A DNA stretch of 64,000 nucleotides, taken from positions 1 through 64,000 of the forward strand of contig NZ_RCWB01000020.1 of the NCBI RefSeq assembly GCF_018448885.1, given 5' to 3'. This DNA comes from Photorhabdus caribbeanensis (GTDB taxonomy: Bacteria > Pseudomonadota > Gammaproteobacteria > Enterobacterales > Enterobacteriaceae). The position numbers and the translations under genes are program-made. Below the pieces are notes generated by a model. That model was not told where the DNA came from. It worked only from the letters and a program-made list of their open reading frames with translations, and ran no database searches. Positions 55,261-63,765 of this stretch are shown here, piece by piece. How positions within the stretch are numbered: the first letter of the stretch is position 1; each line of letters opens with the position of its first letter.

Positions 55261-55911
55261 TTAGATCTTTCCCATAAATTGACTAAACATCAGCAAAGTA
55301 CTGAGCAACAAATGGCGCTGTTCAACAGTCAAACGCAAATAACGACGACTAGCCGGCAATCGGCTGACAACCTCAGAAGCAGCAAAATGTTCCACCTCAA
55401 GTTGCCATTGCCCTTGATGAATATTTAATACTAGATCCCGGAAATCCAGCTCTGTTAATGTTTCTCCAATTAATGGATATTGATTGAGTAAATCAATAAT
55501 TTGTTGCCCAAATTCTGCACCATCACAACAGTAATAAGTCACGCTCTTTCGCCGAAATATTCCCTTTACCTTAGCTCGAATAACGATTTTTTCCTTGAGT
55601 GACGTAATTCCCTGCAAACGAAAACAACAACTGACAATATAAGCCAGAAACAGCGCCTTCGGCTTTTCACAAACTTCAATCTGCAATCCATCAGGTAACG
55701 TCACTTGCAAACTTTCTGCTGATAAGCGCTGACAACAGTAAGGCAGCAAATTCTGTTCCAAACGATTTAGCGTTATTCCAGCCCGATAGCCAGTAAGATA
55801 GCGGGGTTTATTCAACCGCCGCCAAATACCATCAATTAAGGGAACGAAGTGGCTCAAGTTGCACCCCCGGCAATTCACCCTTAACAAAAGTATGCGAAAG
55901 TATCTGCTCAA
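55261..55911 (-). CDS. Unrecognised protein overlapping the end of an amino-acid permease gene
   Basis: An open frame of 216 codons; the first ~26 overlap the permease 3' end in another frame, so the real start is probably internal, e.g. the TTG at about 55857 (LSHFVPLIDGIWRRLNKPRY). The protein is Leu/Cys/Arg-rich, soluble, without signal peptide, and includes a CCDGAEFGQQIIDLLNQYPL segment. It may belong to a small gammaproteobacterial family of unknown function (DUF3156-like), but I am not sure. Tight coupling to the permease suggests a related role. Confidence 0.6.
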   Translation of the reverse strand: MSRYFRILLLRVNCRGCNLSHFVPLIDGIWRRLNKPRYLTGYRAGITLNRLEQNLLPYCCQRLSAESLQVTLPDGLQIEVCEKPKALFLAYIVSCCFRLQGITSLKEKIVIRAKVKGIFRRKSVTYYCCDGAEFGQQIIDLLNQYPLIGETLTELDFRDLVLNIHQGQWQLEVEHFAASEVVSRLPASRRYLRLTVEQRHLLLSTLLMFSQFMGKI

Positions 55912-57325
55912 CAGGTACAGGCTTAAACGGATTCACCCGTTGTACACAGAGCGTCCAAAACAGGGCATAGCTGGCGGTCAAACCTAATATAATAGCGAAT
56001 GGAATATATATATCACCGGGATTCATTCCCGGAGGTGTGATGTGAATGATCGCCAAAATAATTCCTGCACTAGAGATAATCTGAGGTAATGGGAAAAAAG
56101 GTGATTTATAAGCACGATGTAAATCAGGTCTGCGGATACGCAGCAATATCACAGAACATGTCACCAGCAAATAAGCAACACACCAGGCACATACGGCTGC
56201 TAATACCAAAGGCATAATCTGGTTCAAATCACCTTGAATAATAAAGGTATGTAAACAGGGAATCATTACCGCAACCAAAATTCCAAAGATTGGCGTTTTA
56301 AAACGTGGATGTAGATAAGCAAAAATACGCGGTAATGCGCCATCCAATGCCATACCATAGAGAATACGCGGCACCGCCGCCATTAGGGTATTAATCGTCG
56401 CCGCTCCCGCCAGTAATAACCCGATACCAATCCAATATTTACCAAAATCCCCCATCACCTGACTGGCAAAAGCCGGAATGGCCATTGGCGTTTCTAGCAA
56501 GCGAACGTTATTTTCTACATCCACCAGCACATTTTCTACCTGATGGCTGATTGACGCTCCATACAGCCCCATACATAAAGCCACCCCACACAGGCCGGTT
56601 ATCATTGCTCGCGGAAGAACTTTGGCAGAATTTTTAATTTCAGGGGCCATTGGCGTCACCAGCTCACAACCGACAAACATAAACATCGCCATTCCCACTA
56701 AACTCAGCACCGCCAAGGGTTCGTTCAAATTAAGCCCTTCACCAAACCAACTCTCCATCGGCACAGCAAATGGCATTAATAATCCACAAATACTGAAAAT
56801 AACCAAAGTACTCCACATGCAGAATGTCAGCACAATTTCGACTTTACCGAACGCTTCAATACCCAACGCATTAAGTAATCCGAATATAATCACTAACCCA
56901 ACACCAACCATCCATGAAGCGTTATAACTTTCCACCATCGTATTAAGGCTGTCAAAATTCACCAATGCCATAACACCGGAGAGGATAGTTTCTGCTGTAC
57001 CCGCAAAAATATGAACAATCAAATAAGCCGAAAGCGCGCCGGTAATCGCCCAGAATCGCCCCATTCCACAAGAGATATAATCATAGACAGAGCCGGAGGT
57101 AGGTAAAATAGCCGCCGCCTCAGCAAACGTCGTCACTTGGGCCTGCATCATGATAAAACTGATCAGCATTGCCAGGACGAAAGTATCACCACCAATCCCA
57201 AAACCACTGGTTACAGTCAGAATAACCGGGCTTGCCATAATCACCCCGACGGAACTTGCCAGTGCGGTAGGAAACCCCACCACTCCCTTTTCAATATGCG
57301 AAGTCAGTCGTGTTGACATATTCAT
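55832..57325 (-). CDS. APC-superfamily amino-acid permease
   Basis: This 497-residue inner-membrane protein with about 12 hydrophobic segments starts near ATG 57325, with GGGAAG upstream. APC features: start of TM1 GVVGFPTALASSVGVIMASP, ILPTSGSVYDYISCGMGRFW, FVGCELVTPMAPEIKNSAKV (TM6-7 loop) and PRILYGMALDGALP. It should import or exchange an amino acid or amine; the substrate cannot be read from the sequence. The last codons overlap the following unknown gene. Confidence 0.9.
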   Translation of the reverse strand: MNMSTRLTSHIEKGVVGFPTALASSVGVIMASPVILTVTSGFGIGGDTFVLAMLISFIMMQAQVTTFAEAAAILPTSGSVYDYISCGMGRFWAITGALSAYLIVHIFAGTAETILSGVMALVNFDSLNTMVESYNASWMVGVGLVIIFGLLNALGIEAFGKVEIVLTFCMWSTLVIFSICGLLMPFAVPMESWFGEGLNLNEPLAVLSLVGMAMFMFVGCELVTPMAPEIKNSAKVLPRAMITGLCGVALCMGLYGASISHQVENVLVDVENNVRLLETPMAIPAFASQVMGDFGKYWIGIGLLLAGAATINTLMAAVPRILYGMALDGALPRIFAYLHPRFKTPIFGILVAVMIPCLHTFIIQGDLNQIMPLVLAAVCAWCVAYLLVTCSVILLRIRRPDLHRAYKSPFFPLPQIISSAGIILAIIHITPPGMNPGDIYIPFAIILGLTASYALFWTLCVQRVNPFKPVPVEQILSHTFVKGELPGVQLEPLRSLN

Positions 57326-57774
57326 TTATCTTCCCTCTTAACTTCTAGCCGTAAAAATAACGTACACCGAGATTCATTTGTGAATTTTTTGTAAATTTCA
57401 TTGAGGATAAATACACTATAGAAAGTGAAGAGGAATACCGACCATCGTCCTAAAGAACGATACCTAAAGAGGGATTAATAACGGAAAAGGTGTCACGAAA
57501 AATACCAGAAAACAGAAAAAAGCAAAAATAATCACTTAAATATCAATCAATAAAAATAAAATCGCTTGGTTAATACATTAAGAAACTATTTCAGATATAT
57601 ACCAAAACACCTGTTCTTAGCCAGTGATCATCACGTTGAGAAATTTCATTTATTGCAATCCATATCACGTTATTAATATGTTTGTTTTGTGTTAATTAGG
57701 CATTTTAATTAGCATTTGATTAATTTTCAGTATTGATTTATCCAGTTAGATATTATTCTAAAGGGAGAACTTTC
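57326..57774. other. Divergent intergenic region between permease and LuxR-type regulator
   Basis: AT-rich; promoters of both divergent genes should lie here. An AAGGGAGA ribosome-binding site at 57761-57768 precedes the TTG start of the regulator. No RNA or repeat seen. Confidence 0.5.
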
Positions 57775-58434
57775 TTGTCTACTGTACTACCGAATAGCCG
57801 TGAAAATGCTTTAATCCACAGTTGTTTAAATACCATTGCACATCTGGTTCCTATCTCAGCCGCAGCATTCTATCTGGTGAATAATGAATTACGCCCCGAA
57901 AATTACATTCTGTACGGCATTTCAGACGAAACCCACCAGAATTATCTGGCTCATTTTCAGCATTTAGATCCATTAAGACCGGATAATTACCAACAAGATG
58001 ATATTAATATGGTTGGCATGGATCAGAAAACACTGACGAAACATAATAAATATTACCATGAATTTATGCAGCCAAATAACATACAGGACATCGCCGAAAT
58101 ATTTATCCGTCAACATAACCGAATTATTGCCGGCGTCTCTTTATTACGAGATACTCCATTTACACCAAAAGACTTTAACCGCCTCAGTGTTATTCTACCA
58201 TTAATTGAATTAGCAGTCAGAGACTTGCTTCCTGAAACACCAACTATTCTGACAGCTAAAGAGCAAGAAATTATTAATTTGATAAGAGAAGGAGCAAGTA
58301 ACAAACGTATTGCACAGATACTTAATATTTCCCTGTCTACCGTCAAAACCCACCTGCGCAATATTTTCGCCAAAACCAAAGTGACTAACCGTACTGAACT
58401 GGTTTCCAGCGGGTTTATTACTCGGTATTTGTGA
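57775..58434 (+). CDS. LuxR-family transcriptional regulator
   Basis: The protein has 219 residues if the TTG at 57775 is used; AAGGGAGA lies 7 bases upstream, better than the TTG at 57733. The C-terminal GerE/LuxR helix-turn-helix is ILTAKEQEIINLIREGASNK then RIAQILNISLSTVKTHLRNI. The N-terminal ~140 residues are GAF/sensor-like and do not look like an AHL-binding domain (no WxxxY pattern), nor is there a phosphoacceptor Asp. It is divergent from the APC permease and may control it. Photorhabdus genomes carry many solo LuxR regulators. Confidence 0.88.
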   Translation: MSTVLPNSRENALIHSCLNTIAHLVPISAAAFYLVNNELRPENYILYGISDETHQNYLAHFQHLDPLRPDNYQQDDINMVGMDQKTLTKHNKYYHEFMQPNNIQDIAEIFIRQHNRIIAGVSLLRDTPFTPKDFNRLSVILPLIELAVRDLLPETPTILTAKEQEIINLIREGASNKRIAQILNISLSTVKTHLRNIFAKTKVTNRTELVSSGFITRYL

Positions 58435-58608
58435 TTAATAAAAATAGCTATAAGCCTTCGCCTAATGCCAGCAAAGATACAAGGCGAAAAGCCCAGAATG
58501 AGTCAAATAAAATCACTATTCGCCTCATTTGGTGAGTAGAATAGAGCCTTATTTGACTCACAGGTGACGCCAATGTGGAACCATTGGCATGATTCAGTAT
58601 TTAACACG

Positions 58609-58745
58609 GTTTATAAAATCTATAATTTACAGCAGTTATTGCCGTGTATTTTTGTTTTTATAAACTACTGTATTGCTTTTGAAGGGACGGGCTTTCTTTG
58701 TACTTGGTAAGCAATGAATACGACCATTCGTCTTACCAAAAGCAT
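58609..58745. repeat. AbiE-flanking repeat, left copy
   Basis: A GTTTATAAAA ... TTTTATAAAC segment with inverted ends and the core CAGCAGTTATTGCCGTGTAT is followed by TGTATTGCTTTTGAAGGG and CAATGAATACGACCATT. The same string recurs at 60641-60697 (first part) and 60726-60848 (core and tail). The rest of 58435-58938 holds no gene; there is a hairpin GGCCCCTCTTCAGGGGGC near 58809. Confidence 0.75.
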
Positions 58746-58938
58746 TTTCCTTACCAATATAGTCATAATGCTTTCATATTTGGCACGAAAATGATTTAGT
58801 GTTAACCAATGGCCCCTCTTCAGGGGGCAATCCTTTTCTAATAAAACAGTTTTCGTAATTTGATACAACACCGCGCCACCAGTAGACATGAGTTTTGAAT
58901 GCCGTTGAGGTAACCTTCAACTATAGTGTTACCACAAT

Positions 58939-59856
58939 CTAATCTACACCAAGTACATGACACAAATTTTGACATGCCTTAATATGTTTATCCGTCCCCA
59001 TCTTCGCCAAATTTCTCTGTTTCCAGAGGATGGCAGGCAATTGCTCAACACTTTCTAGTCCCAGCAATGGCCAGTCTGGAGTTCGGTTTTTAAAGGACAA
59101 CAGAAAAGAACGTTCTTGTTCAGTTAAAGAGTCGTTAATCAACTCAACCAAGCGTCTTCGCGTCGCTTCCAGTTCGACCAGTTCGACGTGCTGCTCTGCC
59201 ATATTCAGAAACTCACCACGATAGACACCAGCGATGTCCTTGAAAATGGGCCTAAGCAATTCTGCGATAGGACGGTTATGGCTAACCATGTAGACGATCA
59301 AAGCCTTGCGAAGATCATCAGTAAGTCCCTCGTTATCCAGCAACCATTTTACATCGAACAAATCCCTAGGATGTTGCCTATCCAGTGCAGCGCAGATTTT
59401 CCCGGCATAGAGATCAGCATGGGAAACGATTTGGATTTCGGCGTAGCCAAACTCATCTTCCACAACCTCGCAGACTGTCATTACCTTTGGTTCAAACACA
59501 GTACCACGCAAGACCGGTGACAACTCAATTTTTATTTGAACACCGGATCTTCCTACAATCAACCGCAAGGCATCGTCTTTATCCCGGAAAGATTCGGTAA
59601 TTTCCGCGTCTGTCATAGCAACCCGGATAGCAACCGCAATCTTACTCAGAGCAGTTTTGATCGCCGTTAAGGCTTCTGCACGTTGCAGCATTGGTAAAAA
59701 TACTAGATCAATATCAACCGACAACCGAGGCAAGTTGCGAACAAACAAATTGATAGCCGTACCTCCTTTCAAAGCAAAGCACTCCTGTTCAGCAACAAAA
59801 GGCAGCAGTTGCAGTAACAACTGAACTTGTCGGTAATAAATACTGTTACGATCCAT
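58939..59856 (-). CDS. AbiEii-type nucleotidyltransferase toxin (type IV toxin-antitoxin)
   Basis: This 305-residue protein has the AbiEii nucleotidyltransferase motif: FALKGGTAINLFVRNLPRLS then VDIDLVFLP (K30-GGT and the D-x-D pair at about 48/50), followed by an HPRDLFDVKWLL helix region typical of the family. AbiEii transfers nucleotides to cellular RNA targets, blocking growth upon phage infection (abortive infection). The gene follows its antitoxin by 9 bases, as in known abiE operons. Confidence 0.9.
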   Translation of the reverse strand: MDRNSIYYRQVQLLLQLLPFVAEQECFALKGGTAINLFVRNLPRLSVDIDLVFLPMLQRAEALTAIKTALSKIAVAIRVAMTDAEITESFRDKDDALRLIVGRSGVQIKIELSPVLRGTVFEPKVMTVCEVVEDEFGYAEIQIVSHADLYAGKICAALDRQHPRDLFDVKWLLDNEGLTDDLRKALIVYMVSHNRPIAELLRPIFKDIAGVYRGEFLNMAEQHVELVELEATRRRLVELINDSLTEQERSFLLSFKNRTPDWPLLGLESVEQLPAILWKQRNLAKMGTDKHIKACQNLCHVLGVD

Positions 59857-59865
59857 AGCCTCTCC

Positions 59866-60639
59866 CTACATATCCTTGGGTACCGTGATGAGCCAAGTAT
59901 TATCCAGCCGCCCTTCGGTAGCAATGACTCGTTTACCAGCCCCTAAGTTATACTTCTGAGGTTCCAACTTTTTAAACCAAGCGTGCTGATGCCTTTCTGC
60001 TAACCAGAAGAAGAGCCGCTTTACCCTGATACTGGAACAGGCCAGCAGTAAAGCATCAAGTTTGCGCGGTGACAAATTGTATAATCCCTGCATCAATTGT
60101 TCGGCATGTTCAAAGCTGACAGCTTTGGGTACATCCACCAAAACTTCGAAGATAGCCCTTTCCGGACAGGAGAATTGGAATGCAGGCATTCCCTCCCGCC
60201 ATTGTTCTTGCCTAAGCCAAGTTGGGTCAGCTATCAGATTTGCCGGCCATAACGCTTGGGTCCGGTGCCCTTTAAAATTCACATCTAAAGGTACTCTGGT
60301 CAGCCAGCGAGGTAACGGCTCACTAGAATACAAGTGAACTGTTCGGATATGAGAGCGGGTGACGTAGTGAGCTAACCCGGCTATCTCCAGCGCGGTTAGC
60401 CCACCGAGGTGAATAGGTGTTTCAGACATACGCTGCAATGAAGCAACAACACCTTGCCAGTTTAGGTGGCAACTGAATTGACTAAACACGCCAGTAGCAA
60501 GAGGGATAAGTGTTTTACTACGCACAGCATTGTCTACAAAATGAAGTTTAAGCCCTTGAGCAATGAGCCATTGTTTGGTAGCCAACATACCAACAGGAAG
60601 TAATTCTTTAAGTCGTTGACGTGCTTCAGTGTTTAACAT
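59866..60639 (-). CDS. AbiEi-type antitoxin/regulator
   Basis: This 257-residue protein has an N-terminal winged-helix segment (LKELLPVGMLATKQWLIAQG then LKLHFVDNAVRSKTLIPLAT) and a C-terminal domain with SCPERAIFEVLVDVPKAVSF, as in AbiEi-type antitoxins. AbiEi represses its own operon by binding inverted repeats upstream; an inverted-repeat element (60641-60697) ends 2 bases from the start codon and is a natural candidate operator. It works with AbiEii without stable complex formation (type IV). Confidence 0.88.
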   Translation of the reverse strand: MLNTEARQRLKELLPVGMLATKQWLIAQGLKLHFVDNAVRSKTLIPLATGVFSQFSCHLNWQGVVASLQRMSETPIHLGGLTALEIAGLAHYVTRSHIRTVHLYSSEPLPRWLTRVPLDVNFKGHRTQALWPANLIADPTWLRQEQWREGMPAFQFSCPERAIFEVLVDVPKAVSFEHAEQLMQGLYNLSPRKLDALLLACSSIRVKRLFFWLAERHQHAWFKKLEPQKYNLGAGKRVIATEGRLDNTWLITVPKDM

Positions 60640-60640
60640 A

Positions 60641-60697
60641 GTTTATAAAATCCATAAGTTACGGCGGTTATTGCCGTATATTTAATAAATTATAAAC
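60641..60697. repeat. AbiE-flanking repeat, right copy A (candidate AbiEi operator)
   Basis: GTTTATAAAATCCATAAGTT ... AATTATAAAC has inverted ends around an ACGGC-GGTTATT-GCCGT hairpin and matches the left copy at 58609. It covers the leader of the antitoxin gene. Confidence 0.7.
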
Positions 60698-60725
60698 TAG
60701 CAGATTCTTTTGTGGTTTAGAATAT

Positions 60726-60848
60726 CTATTTTTCACAGCAGTTATTGCCGTGTATTTTCATTTTTATAAACCATTGTGTTGCTTTTGAAGGGGTGAGTTT
60801 CCTCCATCTCAGGTAAGTAATGAATACGACCATTAGTTTTACCAAAGT
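60726..60848. repeat. AbiE-flanking repeat, right copy B
   Basis: CACAGCAGTTATTGCCGTGT, then TTTTTATAAACCATTGTGTT, GCTTTTGAAGGGGTGAG and TAATGAATACGACCATTAGT match 58630-58740 in the same order. The remaining bases to 61021 hold no gene. Confidence 0.75.
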
Positions 60849-61021
60849 AATCAACAAATATTAAAACATATGTTGAATGAACAATACATTTCTGTACATT
60901 TTAAACTATTCATAACGTTTCCAGTCTGATATGAAGCACAAGCTCCACCAAACACACTGAGCAGGTTTCCAGTGTGTTTATTACCTTCTCTGCTTTCGAT
61001 TAGCAGGATTCACATACTCTA

Positions 61022-61651
61022 TTAGTTAACCTTTTTCTGCCAAACCTCAGGGAATCTATCTATTTGACTAACCCAACAAGATAAATCAGGAACTAACCAA
61101 TTAAGTAGTTTATAACATTCGGCATGATACTCATCTATTGGTGGAGTCAACCACAACACTGGCTCGTGGTGAAATATTCCATTTCTTAACCTCCTTATTT
61201 TATTTAGTGACGAAGATATAGTTTTTCTTTTACGAAGCATTTTAGGGCAATAGGGAAAAGCTAATCGTAATGATTTCCACAACAATACTTCATATTTTAT
61301 ATTAAATAATGTTGTCCAAAAACCAAAGGTTAGTTCTGCTATTATTTTATTGACATCATCAGATCTGATTCTGTTCTTTACGTTAATGATTTCAGCATAA
61401 AGATCTTTGAAGATGGGATCGCCTTCCCAACTTTCATACCAATCACAGCGTTGATAAAACTTCTGTAAACTATAATTCAAACTATTTCTTAAACTTATTT
61501 CTATAACAGAAAAGACTGGGACAAAAGATTCAGATAATTTTATATTTAAAATATAACACTGGATTGCTTGATGTTTATCACCTTACGATTCTTGTAAATA
61601 ACGAGCTAACCTTGCTGTAGAGAAATATAACTGTAGCTTTTCCCACTCCAT
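61022..61651 (-). pseudogene. Abi-family (AbiD/F-like) HEPN protein gene with one in-frame stop codon
   Basis: From ATG 61651 the frame encodes MEWEKLQLYFSTARLARYLQ, then ES and TAA (61583-61585), and continues in the same frame as GDKHQAIQCYILNIKLSESF, VPVFSVIEISLRNSLNYSLQ to the end at 61022. This is the usual N-terminus of Abi-family abortive infection proteins (YFST-RL--Y---GD---A--LY--N--LSE-F---L--LE--LRN). The C-terminal part contains RLRNGIFHHEPVLW with the HEPN R-x4-H RNase motif. A single nonsense mutation breaks it. Reinitiation at the TTG at 61480 could produce a 152-residue C-terminal fragment. Confidence 0.78.
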
Positions 61652-61767
61652 AATTCATTCGGCCTTTTCCTTATTGAGTTCTGGTAGTGGGTAGTCTATA
61701 ATTAATTCGCTGCCCTGAGAAGCCCTCTCCTGGATAAAATGCCAGTGATGACCTTAGGTTTGACAAT

Positions 61768-61799
61768 GGCCCCTTCAATCAAGGGGCCTTCCTTATTTT
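61768..61799 (+). terminator. Hairpin downstream of the aldehyde dehydrogenase gene
   Basis: GGCCCCTT / AAGGGGCC stem with a short loop and CCTTATTTT on the plus side. It lies directly after the minus-strand ALDH stop codon; as no plus-strand gene precedes it, it probably acts on the ALDH operon despite the weaker tail in that direction. Confidence 0.55.
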
Positions 61800-61814
61800 G
61801 ATCCGAATATCAAA

Positions 61815-63308
61815 TCAATAGCGAACCATCACGGATTTCAATTCAGTATAGTGCTCAATAAAGGCGCTACCGAATTCACGACCAATACCTGAAGATTTGG
61901 TACCACCGAATGGTAATGCCGGATCGAGGAATGTATGCATATTGACCCAAACGGTCCCCGCTTCGATACGCGGGATCATGCGCATAGCCTTGCTGAGATC
62001 ATTGGTCCACAAACTCGCCGCTAAACCAAATGGAGTGCTGTTCATCAACCCAATGAGTTCTTCTTCATCGCTATAGCTGAGGAAAGTCCCGACAGGACCA
62101 AATGTCTCTTCCTTCATCAATGAATCTTCCGGGCTGTTAGCACGAATCACGGTTGGCGCCACAAAGAAACCCGGTCCGGCCAGAGCATGACCACCGTAAA
62201 CAATCTCACTGCCTTCTTGACGCGCTTGCTCAAACAGGGACAGGATCTTGTTATAGTGCGCTTTGTTTGCCAATGGCCCCATTTCTGTTGATTCATCCAG
62301 AGGAGAGCCAATCTTCATTGCCGCGAGTCTTTCAGACAATAATTTCAGCACGTCATCCATATGGCTTGCAGGAATATAGAAACGTTCCGCCGCCGCACAA
62401 ATCTGCCCTTGATTGAGATAACCGGCCTCCAGAACACCATCGACAATTTTTTCAACCGACATATCCGCTAAAAACGCCGCGCCGTTCTTGCCGCCTAATT
62501 CCAACGTGGCACGAGTCAATCCCTGTTCCATTGCTGATTTACCGACAGCAATACCCGTTGGCACTGAACCGGTGAAAGTCACCTTGGCACACAATGGATG
62601 ACCTATCAGCGCGGGGCCAAGCACCGAACCGGAACCATTAATCACATTGATGACACCATCAGGAATACCCGCTTCCTTGGCTAATTCAGCCACTCTGAGC
62701 ATGGTTAGCGGGGTGTATTCACTGGGTTTCAATACAATGGTACAACCACAAGTCAGTGCAGCCGCCATTTTCCAGATGGCAACCATGATGGAGAAATTCC
62801 ACGGAATTATCCCGGCCACAACACCAACCGGTTCACGACGGGTAAACGCCGTGTACTGCTCACCTTTAAAAGAGGGCAAAGAGACATTCAGGGTTTCACC
62901 GCTGATCTTACTTGACCATCCGGCAAAATAACGCAGGAACTGAGCGGAGGAATCAATCTCCAGCATTCGGGACAACTGGATGGTTTTACCAGAGCAGAGG
63001 GTTTCTAACTGCGCCAACTCTTCCCGATGTGCCAGTAATAGATCTGCCAGACGATTCAGGCAATGACCGCGCTCCATCGGCGAAGTTTGGGCCCACACTC
63101 CATGAAATGCCGCCTGTGCCGCTTGCATAGCAGCATTGACTTCCGCTTCACCGCCTTGATTAACAGTTGCAATAACTTCATCAGTCGTAGGATTTATGAC
63201 AGAAAATGTTTCTCTCCCCTGACCACTGACTGGCTGACCATTAATATAATGACCATGATTGTGTTGCAAAAAGACCGTAACTGACTGTAATAAGTTAATA
63301 TCACTCAT
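61815..63308 (-). CDS. NAD-dependent aldehyde dehydrogenase (FeaB/PuuC-like)
   Basis: This 497-residue protein starts at ATG 63308 with AGAGGTAA upstream. It has IIPWNFSIMVAIWKMAAALT (cofactor-binding PWNF), the FTGSVPTG nucleotide loop, the catalytic Glu in LELGGKNGA, catalytic Cys in NQGQICAAAERF and EETFGPVGTF. The best match by eye is to phenylacetaldehyde-type dehydrogenases (E. coli FeaB, 499 residues). Neighbouring cupin and FAD-oxidase genes suggest that the aldehyde comes from amine oxidation. The substrate is not determined. Confidence 0.9.
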   Translation of the reverse strand: MSDINLLQSVTVFLQHNHGHYINGQPVSGQGRETFSVINPTTDEVIATVNQGGEAEVNAAMQAAQAAFHGVWAQTSPMERGHCLNRLADLLLAHREELAQLETLCSGKTIQLSRMLEIDSSAQFLRYFAGWSSKISGETLNVSLPSFKGEQYTAFTRREPVGVVAGIIPWNFSIMVAIWKMAAALTCGCTIVLKPSEYTPLTMLRVAELAKEAGIPDGVINVINGSGSVLGPALIGHPLCAKVTFTGSVPTGIAVGKSAMEQGLTRATLELGGKNGAAFLADMSVEKIVDGVLEAGYLNQGQICAAAERFYIPASHMDDVLKLLSERLAAMKIGSPLDESTEMGPLANKAHYNKILSLFEQARQEGSEIVYGGHALAGPGFFVAPTVIRANSPEDSLMKEETFGPVGTFLSYSDEEELIGLMNSTPFGLAASLWTNDLSKAMRMIPRIEAGTVWVNMHTFLDPALPFGGTKSSGIGREFGSAFIEHYTELKSVMVRY

Positions 63309-63336
63309 TATTTACCTCTATCAAACAAGTGTTTTT

Positions 63337-63702
63337 TTAACCTTTACAAGCCAGATAATGCTTCACAAAACGGTCAGCGTTGATTTCCCATAGTACTTCC
63401 GTGCCTTTCGGCGCAAACCAGGAATCCCCCGGATGATATTCAACAGTTTCCCCGCTCTTCACATCGGTCAATTTTACCGAACCTTCCATAATGGTTGCAT
63501 GCTCATCAAACGGATACACCATACTGAACTTGCCACGAGTACAAGCGAAAATGCCACATGTCAGGTTATCCGTTGGTTCACCAAATACCATTGCCATGCT
63601 GGCCTGCGGATCGCCTTCCAACACAGTCGCTCCCAGATTGCTTACGCTACCAATGTCCAATAATTCAGGCAGGGATTTGTTCAGTAAAAGTGATTTAATC
63701 AT
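63337..63702 (-). CDS. Cupin_3 (DUF861/EutQ-like) protein
   Basis: This 121-residue single cupin has FSMVYPFDEHATIMEGSVKL followed by YHPGDSWFAPKGTEVLWEIN, the DUF861 pattern (E-H-x-I-EG and PGDSW-x-P-GT-x-WEI). It lies between the FAD oxidoreductase and aldehyde dehydrogenase genes, 28 bases before the latter. Such cupins accompany amine-oxidation operons; the role is unknown. Confidence 0.85.
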   Translation of the reverse strand: MIKSLLLNKSLPELLDIGSVSNLGATVLEGDPQASMAMVFGEPTDNLTCGIFACTRGKFSMVYPFDEHATIMEGSVKLTDVKSGETVEYHPGDSWFAPKGTEVLWEINADRFVKHYLACKG

Positions 63703-63765
63703 AATGTTCTCGTTCCAAATAAAATAATTTATGAATTGTCCAATAATACTATTGATATCAATAAA

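Noticed and set aside
58665-58889. 74-codon minus-strand frame beside abiEii
   Set aside because: It lies over the flanking repeat and a hairpin, with no recognisable product; likely non-coding.
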